The notes: generated by a model not told the origin, from the letters alone. DNA of 41,825 nucleotides from UBA3537 sp965657165 (GCA_965657165.1 CBFHNG010000008.1:1-41825), one strand, 5' to 3'; counted from the stretch's first letter, positions 1 through 8,322 are shown. Program-made: numbers and translations.

Positions 1-1010
1 AGAAAAAAGTAGAAGAAAATCAGTTTGGAATTCGAAAACGACTCCTGGAATATGATGATGTCATGAATGCTCAGCGCGAAGTGGTATACAAAAGACGATA
101 CAATGCATTGAATGGAGAACGTCTAAGAGTAGATTTGGCTAATATGGTCTACGACACCGCTGAAATCATTACAGAAACTAACAAAGAAGCTAATGACTTC
201 AAAAACTTTGAATTTGAATTGATTCGATACTTTTCGATGAGTGCGCCAATGGATAAGTCTGAATTTGAAAACAAAAGCATTCAAGAAATCACAAAAGAAG
301 TTTATAAAGTCGCTTTTGAACACTACGAGGCCAAAATGGAACGTAATGCAGATTTAGCCTTCCCTGTTATCAAAAATGTATACGAAACACAGCGCGACAA
401 GTTCAAGAGAATTGTGGTGCCATTTACAGATGGTACAAAAACGCTTCAAGTTATTACGGACTTAGAAAAGTCCTATGAAACTAATGGTAAACAATTAGTG
501 ACTGATTTCGAAAAAAATATTTCTTTGGCCATTATTGACGAATCATGGAAAACCCATCTTCGAAAAATGGACGAATTAAAGCAATCTGTTCAGCTTGCCG
601 TACACGAGCAAAAAGACCCTCTTTTGATTTATAAATTTGAATCTTTTGAATTGTTCAAGGCCATGATTGACCAGGTAAACAAAGATGTTATTTCATTTTT
701 ATTTAAAGGTGAAATCCCTCAAGAAACCGCCAATACAATTCAAGAAGCCAAGGCCAGACGTCGCGAAAAAGTTCAAACTTCAAAAGATATTATTCCAAAT
801 ATGGACGAGCGCGCTGCTCAAAGCAGAGCCGCAGGCAATACACAACAAAGAAATCAGCCAGTTGAAACAATTGTTAGAGAGCAACCAAAAATTGGAAGAA
901 ACGATCGCGTGACCATCAAAAATGTAATGAGTGGTGAAAGTAAAACGCTCAAATACAAACAAGCTGAACCATTGATTAAAAAAGGAGATTGGATATTGGT
1001 AAGAGAATAA
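1..1010 (+). CDS. secA: Protein translocase subunit SecA, C-terminal part (5' end outside window)
   Basis: This is the carboxy-terminal third of the SecA ATPase, the motor that pushes preproteins through SecYEG. The open frame runs in from the left edge, with codons beginning at base 3. It opens with the conserved helical-scaffold sequence ending LLEYDDVMNAQRE, so the ATG at 63 is an internal methionine and not the start. The helical wing/scaffold region follows (SWKTHLRKMDELKQSV, then the YKFESFELF segment). The tail is a basic, glutamine-rich linker ending in DRVTIKNVMSGE...GDWILVRE. There is no CxCxSGxxxxxCH zinc finger at the end, as is usual in Flavobacteriia. It converges on the M23 gene with only 6 bases between stop codons. 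The identification is firm; the ATPase motifs lie outside the window. Confidence 0.96.
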   Translation, partial: KKVEENQFGIRKRLLEYDDVMNAQREVVYKRRYNALNGERLRVDLANMVYDTAEIITETNKEANDFKNFEFELIRYFSMSAPMDKSEFENKSIQEITKEVYKVAFEHYEAKMERNADLAFPVIKNVYETQRDKFKRIVVPFTDGTKTLQVITDLEKSYETNGKQLVTDFEKNISLAIIDESWKTHLRKMDELKQSVQLAVHEQKDPLLIYKFESFELFKAMIDQVNKDVISFLFKGEIPQETANTIQEAKARRREKVQTSKDIIPNMDERAAQSRAAGNTQQRNQPVETIVREQPKIGRNDRVTIKNVMSGESKTLKYKQAEPLIKKGDWILVRE

Positions 1011-1016
1011 AAGTAC

Positions 1017-1700
1017 TTATTTGAGTTTTAAAATCAAGTTTGGATCTGGACAATTCTCTTTATAAAAATCAAGTTCATTTGCACTACACACACCAGGATA
1101 ATCACCAAAATTCCCTTGAAGATCATTTATGATTTGAAAATGCAAATGTGGAGGATAATCTCCGTTGACCTCAGCTGTGCCTAAATACCCTATAACTTCG
1201 GCAGCTTTTACCTTTGTACCAACTCTTAAATTAGTAATAGAACCCAACGAAAGATGGCCATATAAAGTATAAAATGTGATACCATCAATACAATGTTCTA
1301 AAATGATTGTTGGTCCATAATCACCATATGCAGTATTATTTTTAAAACTATGAATAACACCATTTAGAGCCGCCAAAACAGCAGTGTTGGCCTCACACCA
1401 AAGATCGATTCCCAAATGAATATTGCGTTGATTTTCAGTACTTTGCGTATTAAAATGTGAGCTTCTATTGTAAATCTCTCTTTTCTCCAAATACCCCCCA
1501 AAAGCAATTTTTTTCGAATGGATTTTTAAATAATTATTAATGTAATCCGAAAGAGATTCGGATGAATTGAGTTTTATTTTTTTAAGCTCAGCATTTTGAT
1601 GTGATAAATCAATAGAGATATATTTATCAAAATCTATATGTGAAGCCACAACTTTAGTTGGGAAGTTTAATTGTTCAATCAATTTTTGTTTTAATTTCAT
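1017..1700 (-). CDS. M23-type metallopeptidase-fold protein without signal peptide
   Basis: The 227-residue protein has a LytM/M23 domain from about residue 90 to the end. The zinc ligands can be read as H95 and D99 (HLGID) and H187 of the HLH motif at 185-187, with the conserved YGHLS around 147-151. M23 enzymes normally cut peptidoglycan cross-links outside the cytoplasm, but this protein starts with a hydrophilic, lysine-rich N-terminus and shows no signal peptide or membrane segment. The DYGPTIILEH and CPDPNLIL blocks resemble, from memory, the M23 module fused to class III aminotransferases and phosphotransferases (AGXT2L-like) in bacteria. A cytosolic role on a small metabolite is therefore possible. 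The start is the ATG at 1700. It is convergent with secA and divergent from meaB. Confidence 0.8.
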   Translation of the reverse strand: MKLKQKLIEQLNFPTKVVASHIDFDKYISIDLSHQNAELKKIKLNSSESLSDYINNYLKIHSKKIAFGGYLEKREIYNRSSHFNTQSTENQRNIHLGIDLWCEANTAVLAALNGVIHSFKNNTAYGDYGPTIILEHCIDGITFYTLYGHLSLGSITNLRVGTKVKAAEVIGYLGTAEVNGDYPPHLHFQIINDLQGNFGDYPGVCSANELDFYKENCPDPNLILKLK

Positions 1701-1739
1701 TTGTAAATATAGTTTATGTGCTTTGGAAATTTAAAAAGC

Positions 1740-1767
1740 TTGAACATAAAAATATTGCTTAAATTTG
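1740..1767 (+). promoter_or_regulatory. Bacteroidota-type promoter for meaB
   Basis: TTG at 1740-1742 is followed by 17 bases and TAAATTTG at 1760-1767. This matches the Bacteroidota primary-sigma consensus (-33 TTG, -7 TAnnTTTG) in all six fixed -7 positions. The expected transcript start is near 1773, about 20 bases before the TTG start codon of meaB at 1792. Confidence 0.65.
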
Positions 1768-1791
1768 ATATAATACAATTAAACTTATCCG

Positions 1792-2889
1792 TTGAAAAAA
1801 AAGGAAGATAATTTTCATGGCATAAAAGAACTAGAAGGCATTTCTAATCAAGAAATAACTAATGATAATGCTGTAAAAAGACTTAAACAAAAACGGCAAA
1901 ACAAACGCACTGTTGAAGAATTGTTTTTGGGGATTATACAAGGCGATAGAACTGCATTAAGCCAAGGTATTACACTCATTGAAAGTACTAAACAATCCGA
2001 TAGAACTTTAGCAAATACATTAATAGATAAATGCCTAAATCATCCCAACCCCTCGCCTACTATTCGAGTTGGAATTACTGGTGTTCCTGGTGTTGGAAAA
2101 AGTACATTTATTGAAGCACTTGGCAAACATCTGGTATCTAAAAATCATAAAATAGCGGTGCTCGCCATAGACCCCAGCAGTAGTAAAAGCAAAGGGAGTA
2201 TTTTAGGAGACAAAACACGAATGACAGAATTGGTACGAGAAGATAATGTATTTATTCGACCTACAGCTTCTGGATCAACTCTGGGTGGTGTGGGTCAATA
2301 TACAAGAGAAGCTATAATTTTGTGTGAGGCCGCTGGATATGACAAAATTTTGGTTGAAACTGTAGGAGTTGGTCAAGGGGAAACTGCTGTTTATGAAATG
2401 GTTGATTTTTTCCTGTTATTAAAATTAGCAGGTGCTGGTGATGAACTTCAAGGTATAAAACGAGGAATTATTGAAATGGCCGATGCAGTGCTTATAAACA
2501 AAGCAGATGGTACAAACGTAGATGCAGCAAAATTAGCCAAAAGTGCTTTCAAGAGCGCATTGCATCTCTATGCTACAAATCCTTCGGAATGGAACCCAAA
2601 AGTGATGCTATGTAGTGCTTTGAAAAACCAAGGAATTGTTGAGGCATGGGATATGATTGAATCATATGTAAAGCTAACAATATCTAATGCCTTTTTCTTT
2701 AAAAAAAGAGAAGAACAAAATATTTTTTGGATGATGCAATCCATTGAAAATCAACTTCGTATTGATTTTTTTCAGCATAAAAACACCAAGAAATTTCTTG
2801 AAGAACAAATTCAACTTGTAAAAGAAAATAAGCTTTCTCCCTTTGTTGCTGCGCTAGAGGTTTTAAACTACCACAAGTCTTCGTTCTAA
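1792..2889 (+). CDS. meaB: Methylmalonyl-CoA mutase-associated GTPase MeaB
   Basis: This G3E-family P-loop GTPase protects and reloads the adenosylcobalamin cofactor of methylmalonyl-CoA mutase in the cytoplasm. The P-loop is GVPGVGKS at about residues 97-104. Other visible marks are the AIDPSSSKSKGSILGDKTRM block, the ETVGVGQGE switch region and the NKADG base-recognition motif. The length of 365 residues is normal. Translation starts at TTG 1792, downstream of a good promoter; no in-frame ATG gives a full-length product. The mutase subunits are not in this window. The last 27 bases overlap, in antisense, the end of the PAP2 gene. Confidence 0.95.
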   Translation: MKKKEDNFHGIKELEGISNQEITNDNAVKRLKQKRQNKRTVEELFLGIIQGDRTALSQGITLIESTKQSDRTLANTLIDKCLNHPNPSPTIRVGITGVPGVGKSTFIEALGKHLVSKNHKIAVLAIDPSSSKSKGSILGDKTRMTELVREDNVFIRPTASGSTLGGVGQYTREAIILCEAAGYDKILVETVGVGQGETAVYEMVDFFLLLKLAGAGDELQGIKRGIIEMADAVLINKADGTNVDAAKLAKSAFKSALHLYATNPSEWNPKVMLCSALKNQGIVEAWDMIESYVKLTISNAFFFKKREEQNIFWMMQSIENQLRIDFFQHKNTKKFLEEQIQLVKENKLSPFVAALEVLNYHKSSF

Positions 2890-3432
2890 AGTTTTGAATG
2901 AAGTATAAAACAAGAACCCTGAAAACACCCCAAAAGTCAAACCACACAAAACATCAAGTGGATAATGTAGGCCCAAATAAATACGACTGTAGCCAACAAC
3001 GATACTCCACGGCAACATGAGAAAAATCAGTTTTCTATTTGGTGATTTTAGCATTAAAATTGTAAAAACTGCAACTGCCATTGTATTGGAAGAATGTCCC
3101 GAGAAAAAGCCAAAACCCCAACATGAACTCTGACGAATAAGCTCCATAACTCCCTCTTGTGCACATGGTCTTAGTCTTTCAAAACTAAATTTAAAAAGAT
3201 TGGTAATTTGATCTGTAAATGTAATCATCGCTGCGATTGATAAAACTAAAATTAAAATCGCTTTTTTATTCAAGTTTTTACACATCAGATAAAGCAAAAA
3301 AATATAAAGAGGAATATAGGTAAGTTTGTTTGTGATGACCAACCAAAATGAATCCCAGGTTGGACTTCCCAAATTATTGAGGAATAGAAGTAAATCACGG
3401 TCTAATTCTAAAATTTGATCAATAATTTGCAT
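2863..3432 (-). CDS. PAP2-family membrane phosphatase
   Basis: The 189-residue integral membrane protein carries the full three-part PAP2 signature: K81-x6-R88-P89, S111-G112-H113 (in FFSGHSS) and S149-R150-x5-H156-x3-D160. Such enzymes dephosphorylate membrane lipids or polyprenyl pyrophosphates at the periplasmic face, for example undecaprenyl-PP or phosphatidylglycerophosphate. The substrate cannot be told from sequence. Several hydrophobic segments surround the motifs. The start codon overlaps the stop of the upstream small gene by one base (TAATG), making this the last gene of the def operon. Confidence 0.9.
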   Translation of the reverse strand: MQIIDQILELDRDLLLFLNNLGSPTWDSFWLVITNKLTYIPLYIFLLYLMCKNLNKKAILILVLSIAAMITFTDQITNLFKFSFERLRPCAQEGVMELIRQSSCWGFGFFSGHSSNTMAVAVFTILMLKSPNRKLIFLMLPWSIVVGYSRIYLGLHYPLDVLCGLTFGVFSGFLFYTSFKTLERRLVVV

Positions 3433-3662
3433 TACTCATTTTCATATTTGGCAACTTCTAAATCATAAAAAGAAGTGGCTTGTTGTATGGCATTTTTCGC
3501 TTCACTTTGTAACTCATTTTCATCTTGTTGATCAAAATCTTCAAGCCATTCCAATTCATCATTTTCCAAATTTATAATAAATCGCGGGAATTCTGTGTGT
3601 ATTATAAATATGGCTTCTGGAAATTCAGAGTTGTCTCCAAGAATAAATTTTGGTAATGTCAT
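3432..3662 (-). CDS. Small acidic protein of unknown function
   Basis: I do not assign a function. The 76-residue product is soluble-looking and strongly acidic, with runs such as NDELEWLEDFDQQDENELQ in the middle and few basic residues. There is no signal peptide or membrane helix. It is translationally tied to both neighbours: its ATG overlaps the MATE stop by four bases (ATGA), and its stop overlaps the PAP2 start by one base. Coupling on both sides and a clean frame suggest a real expressed gene, perhaps a partner of the exporter or the phosphatase. Confidence 0.75.
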   Translation of the reverse strand: MTLPKFILGDNSEFPEAIFIIHTEFPRFIINLENDELEWLEDFDQQDENELQSEAKNAIQQATSFYDLEVAKYENE

Positions 3663-5038
3663 GATCGTTCTTGTTTAAGTATAAGTTTCTTCGAAAGATA
3701 ATCAAAACGGATGTATAAAAAAATTGAGGATGCGGTTAGTCCTGCCAAAAGTCCAATCCAAATCCCTGTACTCCCATATAGTGATGCATTTCCCAAATAA
3801 TAACTTATAGGAAAACCAATAACCCAGTAGGCAATAAATGTGATAAATGTTGGAATTTTTACGTCTTGTAATCCTCGTAATGCGCCCAAAAACACAACTT
3901 GAGTACTATCGCTTATTTGAAATAATGCAGCAATAATAAGCAGTGTTGAAGCAATTTGAACCACATTTTGATTGTCTGAAAAATGTTTTATATCACTTAA
4001 ATCTAAATAGAATGTTGGTAAAACTTGATGAAAAGTAAGGAAAATTGCCGCAAAAACGGTTGCAAAAATAAATCCCATAAAGAATATGGATTTTGCAATT
4101 CTCCTAAGTTCATCTGGTCGTTTTAACCCTTTTTGATTGCCAACTCTAATGGTGGCTGTCACACTCAAGCCTACAGCTATCATGTAGGTCATAGACGATA
4201 AATTTAGTGCAATTTGATTGGCTGCTTGTGCATTTTTACCCAAAGTTCCACTCAGCCAAATGGCAGCTGTAAATACACCAATTTCAAAAAACATTTGCAA
4301 CGCACTAGGCAATCCCAAACTGATGATTTTTTTTATCATAGAATGTTCTAGAACGAAAAACTTTAAATCTTTTAAATATGATTTAGTTTTTTTCAATTGA
4401 ACTAAGAAATACCACATTAGCACTACCATCACAAATCGGGAAATAAGTGTACCTATACCTGCACCAACAACACCCATTTTTGGAAATCCCCATAGTCCAA
4501 AAATCAATACATAATTGAAAAATACATTAATTACATTAGCTAAAATTGTAGCGTACATGGGATATCTTGTGAGCGACATACCGTCGCTAAATTGCTTTAA
4601 CGCTTGAAAAATAATTAATGGAATTAAAGACACTGCAATCATATCCAAATAAGGTAAGGCAAGAACCACTACTTCTTCTGGCTGATCCATCATATACATC
4701 AAAGGTTTGGCTAGTAAAATTATAACAAACAAAACAACAGCAATTGCTGTACATAGTACCATTCCATGTTTTAAGGCAGATTTTCCACGTGCAAAATTTC
4801 CTTCAGAATCTGCTTCGGCAACCAAAGGTGTAATAGCCGTAGAAAAACCAATACCTAAGGACATCGCTACAAAAAAGAAGCTATTCCCTAGAGATACTGC
4901 GGCTAGCTCTGCTGCACCAAGCTGTCCAACCATTAGGTTGTCAACCAAACCCACAAAAGTATGGCCTAGCATACCCATTATAACAGGTGCTGCCAGATGC
5001 CAATTATATCTAAATTCTTTGGTGTATGCGGAAAACAT
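3659..5038 (-). CDS. MATE-family multidrug efflux transporter (NorM-like)
   Basis: The 459-residue inner-membrane protein has about twelve hydrophobic segments in two similar halves, as expected for MATE antiporters that export drugs or metabolites in exchange for Na+ or H+. Family marks include the N-terminal APVIMGMLGHTFVGLVDNLMVGQLG segment (about residues 17-41) and the matching segment starting LGLPSALQMFFE in the second half. It starts at ATG 5038, 25 bases after DUF5606. It ends overlapping the next gene by four bases. Substrate unknown. Confidence 0.93.
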   Translation of the reverse strand: MFSAYTKEFRYNWHLAAPVIMGMLGHTFVGLVDNLMVGQLGAAELAAVSLGNSFFFVAMSLGIGFSTAITPLVAEADSEGNFARGKSALKHGMVLCTAIAVVLFVIILLAKPLMYMMDQPEEVVVLALPYLDMIAVSLIPLIIFQALKQFSDGMSLTRYPMYATILANVINVFFNYVLIFGLWGFPKMGVVGAGIGTLISRFVMVVLMWYFLVQLKKTKSYLKDLKFFVLEHSMIKKIISLGLPSALQMFFEIGVFTAAIWLSGTLGKNAQAANQIALNLSSMTYMIAVGLSVTATIRVGNQKGLKRPDELRRIAKSIFFMGFIFATVFAAIFLTFHQVLPTFYLDLSDIKHFSDNQNVVQIASTLLIIAALFQISDSTQVVFLGALRGLQDVKIPTFITFIAYWVIGFPISYYLGNASLYGSTGIWIGLLAGLTASSIFLYIRFDYLSKKLILKQERS

Positions 5039-5063
5039 AATTAAATATTAAAAACAAAGAAGA

Positions 5064-5477
5064 TTATTCTTCTTCGTCCTTTGAAGCTTTTTGTTTGCCA
5101 AAAGCACCTACAGACAGCAACAAATTGTACCAACGTAACAATTTTTTGATATCACTTGGATAGACACGGTCTTCATCGTAGTTCGGTAAAATTGAAAACA
5201 AATATTCTTCCAAATCGTCTTTTGATGCGTTGGGTGAAATGGAAGTTTCATTTCCATTTTCTTTTTTAAGAATTTTATCAAAAACATCGGATAAAGAAAC
5301 TTCTCCTTCTAAAGTGTACATTGAAATATCGCTAAGTAAACTTTGTGTTTTATCTATTTTGATAAATGTTCGTTTATTGTCTAATAGAGATTCTATGATG
5401 TAACCACTTCGGTTTGGATTGACAAGTTTAAAAAGACCTGGTTTATTGGTTATAGCGAGTATTTTGTCTAAAGTCAT
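5064..5477 (-). CDS. DUF5606 domain protein
   Basis: The 137-residue soluble protein has the DUF5606 block at its N-terminus (LDKILAITNKPGLFKLV, then GYIIESLLDNKRTF). This family is found in Bacteroidota, typically next to peptide deformylase, as here. The second half contains a SPNASKDDLEEYLFSILPNYDEDRVY region and a lysine/glutamate-rich tail. The function is not known. It lies 12 bases downstream of def, probably in one transcript with def, the MATE exporter and PAP2. Confidence 0.85.
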   Translation of the reverse strand: MTLDKILAITNKPGLFKLVNPNRSGYIIESLLDNKRTFIKIDKTQSLLSDISMYTLEGEVSLSDVFDKILKKENGNETSISPNASKDDLEEYLFSILPNYDEDRVYPSDIKKLLRWYNLLLSVGAFGKQKASKDEEE

Positions 5478-5489
5478 TATAATATTTGT

Positions 5490-6083
5490 TTAAAATCTTT
5501 TTTTAGAAATTTTCGGAAAACGCATGCGGTAATCTACATTTATTTTTCCTTTCGAAATAGAGGTTAATTTACTTTTTATTAAACGCTTTTTTAGTGTTGA
5601 AACTTTATCCGTAAATAAAACACCTTCTATATGATCATATTCATGTTGAATCACTCGAGCAATTAGTCCATCAAATTCTTCGGTGTGTGTATCAAAATTT
5701 TCATCCTGATAGCGAATTTTTATATGTGGTTTTCTTAAAACATCTTCACGAACATTAGGAATACTCAAACAGCCTTCATTAAAAGCCCACTCCTCACCTG
5801 TTTCTTCTAAAATTTCAGGATTGATAAATGTTCTTTTGAATGATTTAAGTGCTTTTCGCTCCGATTCTGAATAAGATTCATCTTCCGCAAAAGGCGATGT
5901 ATCAACTAAAAAAAGTCGAATAGATAATCCAATTTGTGGAGCAGCCAATCCTACACCATAAGCGCCGTACATGGTTTCATACATATTGGCAATGAGTGAT
6001 TTTAAATCTGCATAATCTGATGTAATTTCAGTAGCTTTCTTCTTTAAAACTGGATCTCCGTATGCAACAATTGGTAATATCAT
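5490..6083 (-). CDS. def: Peptide deformylase
   Basis: The enzyme removes the formyl group from the N-terminal methionine of new proteins. All three metal-site motifs are present: GVGLAAPQ (43-50), EGCLS with metal-binding C105, and the H147-E148-x2-H151 motif in QHEYDH. At 197 residues it is slightly long because of an insert around 64-82 (rich in S and E), common in Bacteroidota. The start is the ATG at 6083. It has its own promoter and is first in a five-gene minus-strand operon reaching 2863. Confidence 0.97.
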   Translation of the reverse strand: MILPIVAYGDPVLKKKATEITSDYADLKSLIANMYETMYGAYGVGLAAPQIGLSIRLFLVDTSPFAEDESYSESERKALKSFKRTFINPEILEETGEEWAFNEGCLSIPNVREDVLRKPHIKIRYQDENFDTHTEEFDGLIARVIQHEYDHIEGVLFTDKVSTLKKRLIKSKLTSISKGKINVDYRMRFPKISKKRF

Positions 6084-6101
6084 TCTTCAACAATTTTGGG
6101 T

Positions 6102-6133
6102 CAAAAATACAACTCTCAAATCGTAAAAAACAA
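6102..6133 (-). promoter_or_regulatory. Promoter of the def operon
   Basis: On the minus strand TTG (6133-6131), 21 bases, then TATTTTTG (6109-6102), a perfect -7 box. The expected start of transcription is near 6096, about 13 bases ahead of the def ATG. The bases just before the -7 box (GTTG) are the same as at the ruvX promoter. Confidence 0.6.
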
Positions 6134-6144
6134 AGGAAAAAGAA

Positions 6145-6555
6145 TTATTTACGATTCAAAAAGGATTGAAGTATAAGTGTGGCACTAATTTTATCGATAG
6201 TCGCTTTGTTTTGACGCTGCTTTTTCTTCATTCCACTATCAATCATAGATTGAAAGGCTAGTTTGGATGTAAAGCGTTCATCTTCTCTTTTTATGGGGAT
6301 ATTTGGGAAAGTGTTCTTTAATTTTTTGATGAATGGTTGAATAAGATATTCACTCTCAGAGGGTTGACTGTTCATTTGTTTAGGCAAACCAACAACAAAA
6401 ATATCCACTTCCTCTTTAGAAATGTAGTCCTTTAAGAACACCAGGAGTTGTTTAGTTTCAACGGTAGCTAGTCCCGATGCAATAATTTGAAGCGGATCGG
6501 TTACAGCAACACCGGTTCGTTTTTTTCCAAAATCTAATGCAAGAATTCTTCCCAT
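6145..6555 (-). CDS. ruvX: Holliday junction resolvase-like RuvX (YqgF)
   Basis: This RNase H-fold nuclease of the YqgF family is implicated in 16S rRNA 5' maturation and in recombination. The catalytic layout is visible: the first acidic residue in ILALDFGKKRTG, the glutamate in the KREDERFTS segment, and the last aspartate in NKATIDKISA. It is 136 residues long, typical for the family. The ATG at 6555 follows the promoter almost immediately, so the transcript may be leaderless. It lies 61 bases upstream of def on the same strand. Confidence 0.94.
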   Translation of the reverse strand: MGRILALDFGKKRTGVAVTDPLQIIASGLATVETKQLLVFLKDYISKEEVDIFVVGLPKQMNSQPSESEYLIQPFIKKLKNTFPNIPIKREDERFTSKLAFQSMIDSGMKKKQRQNKATIDKISATLILQSFLNRK

Positions 6556-6560
6556 TTCAA

Positions 6561-6588
6561 CAAAAATACAACTTCACTCAAATAACAA
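6561..6588 (-). promoter_or_regulatory. Promoter of ruvX, very close to the start codon
   Basis: On the minus strand TTG (6588-6586), 17 bases, then TATTTTTG (6568-6561): an excellent match to the Bacteroidota promoter consensus. Only five bases separate the box from the ruvX ATG (6555), so transcription should begin at or within about three bases of the start codon. Confidence 0.65.
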
Positions 6589-6655
6589 GACCGAAAAAAG
6601 ACTTATTTTTAAAAAAACTAGTGTGAAATTTACACGCATTTTTTTGAATATGATA

Positions 6656-6663
6656 TATATTTG
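6656..6663 (+). promoter_or_regulatory. -7 box of dapD promoter
   Basis: TATATTTG matches TAnnTTTG exactly. It overlaps the in-frame TTG at 6661, so that TTG cannot be the start codon of the main transcript and the ATG at 6682 is preferred. No clear -33 TTG is seen at 17-21 bases upstream. Confidence 0.55.
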
Positions 6664-6681
6664 CTCAATAATATAATCCAA

Positions 6682-7497
6682 ATGACCACATTACAACAAA
6701 CTATAGAAGCCGCATGGGATAATCGAGAATTGCTCAGCGAAAAAAATACACAAGAAGCCGTACGAAAAATTATTTCATTGTTAGATGAAGGTAGTCTACG
6801 TGTCGCCGAACCAATTGAAAATGGATGGCAAGTGAATGAATGGGTAAAAAAAGCTGTTGTGATGTATTTCCCTATTCAAACTATGGAAACTATTGAAGTG
6901 GGACCTTTTGAATTTCACGATAAAATTCCACTCAAAAAAGACTATAAAGCTAAAGGAATTCGTGTGGTACCACATGCTGTTTCACGCCATGGAGCTTATA
7001 TTTCCAAAGGCACAATTTTGATGCCAAGTTATGTCAATATTGGTGCTTATGTAGACGAAGGTACAATGGTAGACACCTGGGCTACTGTTGGGAGTTGTGC
7101 TCAAATTGGTAAAAACGTACACCTTTCGGGTGGTGTAGGTATTGGTGGTGTTTTGGAACCCCTACAGGCTGCGCCAGTCATTATTGAAGATGATGCTTTT
7201 ATTGGATCGCGATGCATCGTTGTTGAAGGGGTACGTGTAGAAAAAGAAGCGGTTTTAGGGGCCAATGTAGTACTTACGGGTTCAACAAAAATTATAGACG
7301 TTACTGGCGCTGAACCTGTTGAATTGAAGGGTATTGTACCATCTCGTTCGGTGGTAATTCCTGGAAGTTATACCAAAAAATTCCCTGCTGGAGATTTTAA
7401 TGTACCATGTGCACTCATTATTGGAAAACGAAAAGAGAGTACAAACAAAAAAACCTCTTTAAATGATGCGCTAAGAACACATAATGTAGCGGTTTAA
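6682..7497 (+). CDS. dapD: Tetrahydrodipicolinate N-succinyltransferase
   Basis: DapD transfers succinate from succinyl-CoA to tetrahydrodipicolinate in the lysine/meso-diaminopimelate pathway, which feeds peptidoglycan. The product from ATG 6682 has 271 residues. It has an N-terminal helical domain (IEAAWDNRELLS), then a left-handed beta-helix with hexapeptide repeats. Conserved blocks include GVRVVPHAVSRHGAYI-like sequence, GTMVDTWATVGSCAQIG and GGVGIGGVLEPLQA. The upstream TTG at 6661 would add seven residues but lies in the -7 box. Stop codons of dapD and the convergent kinase overlap by four bases. Confidence 0.96.
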   Translation: MTTLQQTIEAAWDNRELLSEKNTQEAVRKIISLLDEGSLRVAEPIENGWQVNEWVKKAVVMYFPIQTMETIEVGPFEFHDKIPLKKDYKAKGIRVVPHAVSRHGAYISKGTILMPSYVNIGAYVDEGTMVDTWATVGSCAQIGKNVHLSGGVGIGGVLEPLQAAPVIIEDDAFIGSRCIVVEGVRVEKEAVLGANVVLTGSTKIIDVTGAEPVELKGIVPSRSVVIPGSYTKKFPAGDFNVPCALIIGKRKESTNKKTSLNDALRTHNVAV

Positions 7498-8264
7498 ACT
7501 TTTTTAAACTGTAATTTTTGCACGCGCTTACGTAGTTTTTTTGAGTTTACTTTTTTCTGAAAAGCACGACTGTGTTTGAGCATGAGATTGTACGTTTCCT
7601 CAAAAGATTTTTCAGACAATTTAGCATAGGTTTTTGCCATAATTTTAACCATATATTTAGAGGGCCACAGACGTCTAATGTTGTGCATTCTTTGGTCAAA
7701 ATTCAGAGTTTCAAAGCGCATTCTATTTAAATCAATTAAATAAAAATCGTAGTGATTATTTTTTGTTTTAACAATAAGTGTATTTCCAGGCGAATGATCC
7801 AAAAAATTGATATCAGCTTCGTGTAATTGATACGTAAATACTGTAAATTGTTTTAATATTTCATCGCGGTTTGGGTAATTTAAATCGTGAATTAAAACTC
7901 TAAAATCCAAATCATAATCGACTTGAAGACTGATGTAATAACTTTCTTTTAAACCAAAAAAATTAGTGGCTTCAAAATAAGCAACCGGAGTTGGTGTTAG
8001 AATTGATTTTTGAAGTAAAATATTAGCATATTTGTAGGAGCGTTTTGCTTTTGACGGGCGAATAAATTTATAAATAAACGCATTAAAAAAATTAGGCGTT
8101 TTAAATTTTTTAAAATTCAAATTTAACCCCTCAATTTCAATAGATTTAATACTATTTCGACCTGATTTTAGAAGATTTCCGTTCTTTTTTTCAAAATTTA
8201 AGATTGCTTGTTCAATAGCAACTTTTTTGTCTTGAAAATCTGAATGTATGATAAGATTCTTCAT
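7494..8264 (-). CDS. Kdo/LPS kinase-like protein (InaA/WaaP type)
   Basis: The 256-residue protein has a protein-kinase-like fold of the lipopolysaccharide kinase group, which phosphorylates Kdo or heptose in the LPS core at the cytoplasmic face. The catalytic loop reads FLDHSPGN (D156, N161), and the metal-binding aspartate is D178 in YLIDLNRMRF. A lysine-rich stretch near 52-55 (FKKFK) could supply the ATP-binding lysine. The C-terminus is very basic, fitting membrane or LPS association. It borders the glycosyltransferase cluster and diverges from the GT9 gene. The exact sugar acceptor is an inference. Confidence 0.8.
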   Translation of the reverse strand: MKNLIIHSDFQDKKVAIEQAILNFEKKNGNLLKSGRNSIKSIEIEGLNLNFKKFKTPNFFNAFIYKFIRPSKAKRSYKYANILLQKSILTPTPVAYFEATNFFGLKESYYISLQVDYDLDFRVLIHDLNYPNRDEILKQFTVFTYQLHEADINFLDHSPGNTLIVKTKNNHYDFYLIDLNRMRFETLNFDQRMHNIRRLWPSKYMVKIMAKTYAKLSEKSFEETYNLMLKHSRAFQKKVNSKKLRKRVQKLQFKKV

Positions 8265-8322
8265 GGATGTTTTTACAACTTTGAAAAAAGTAATATCTTG
8301 CTAAGATAGGTTATAGACTTTT

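Noticed and set aside
63..1010. Complete 315-residue gene starting at ATG 63
   Set aside because: Upstream bases 3-62 continue the SecA frame with conserved residues, so this is an internal methionine of a truncated secA.
4707..5051. 114-codon open frame antisense to the MATE gene
   Set aside because: It lies wholly within the strongly supported exporter gene, has low-complexity basic/serine composition and no recognisable motif.
6661..6681. TTG start for dapD at 6661
   Set aside because: The TTG is part of an exact TAnnTTTG -7 box; the ATG at 6682 matches the usual protein start.
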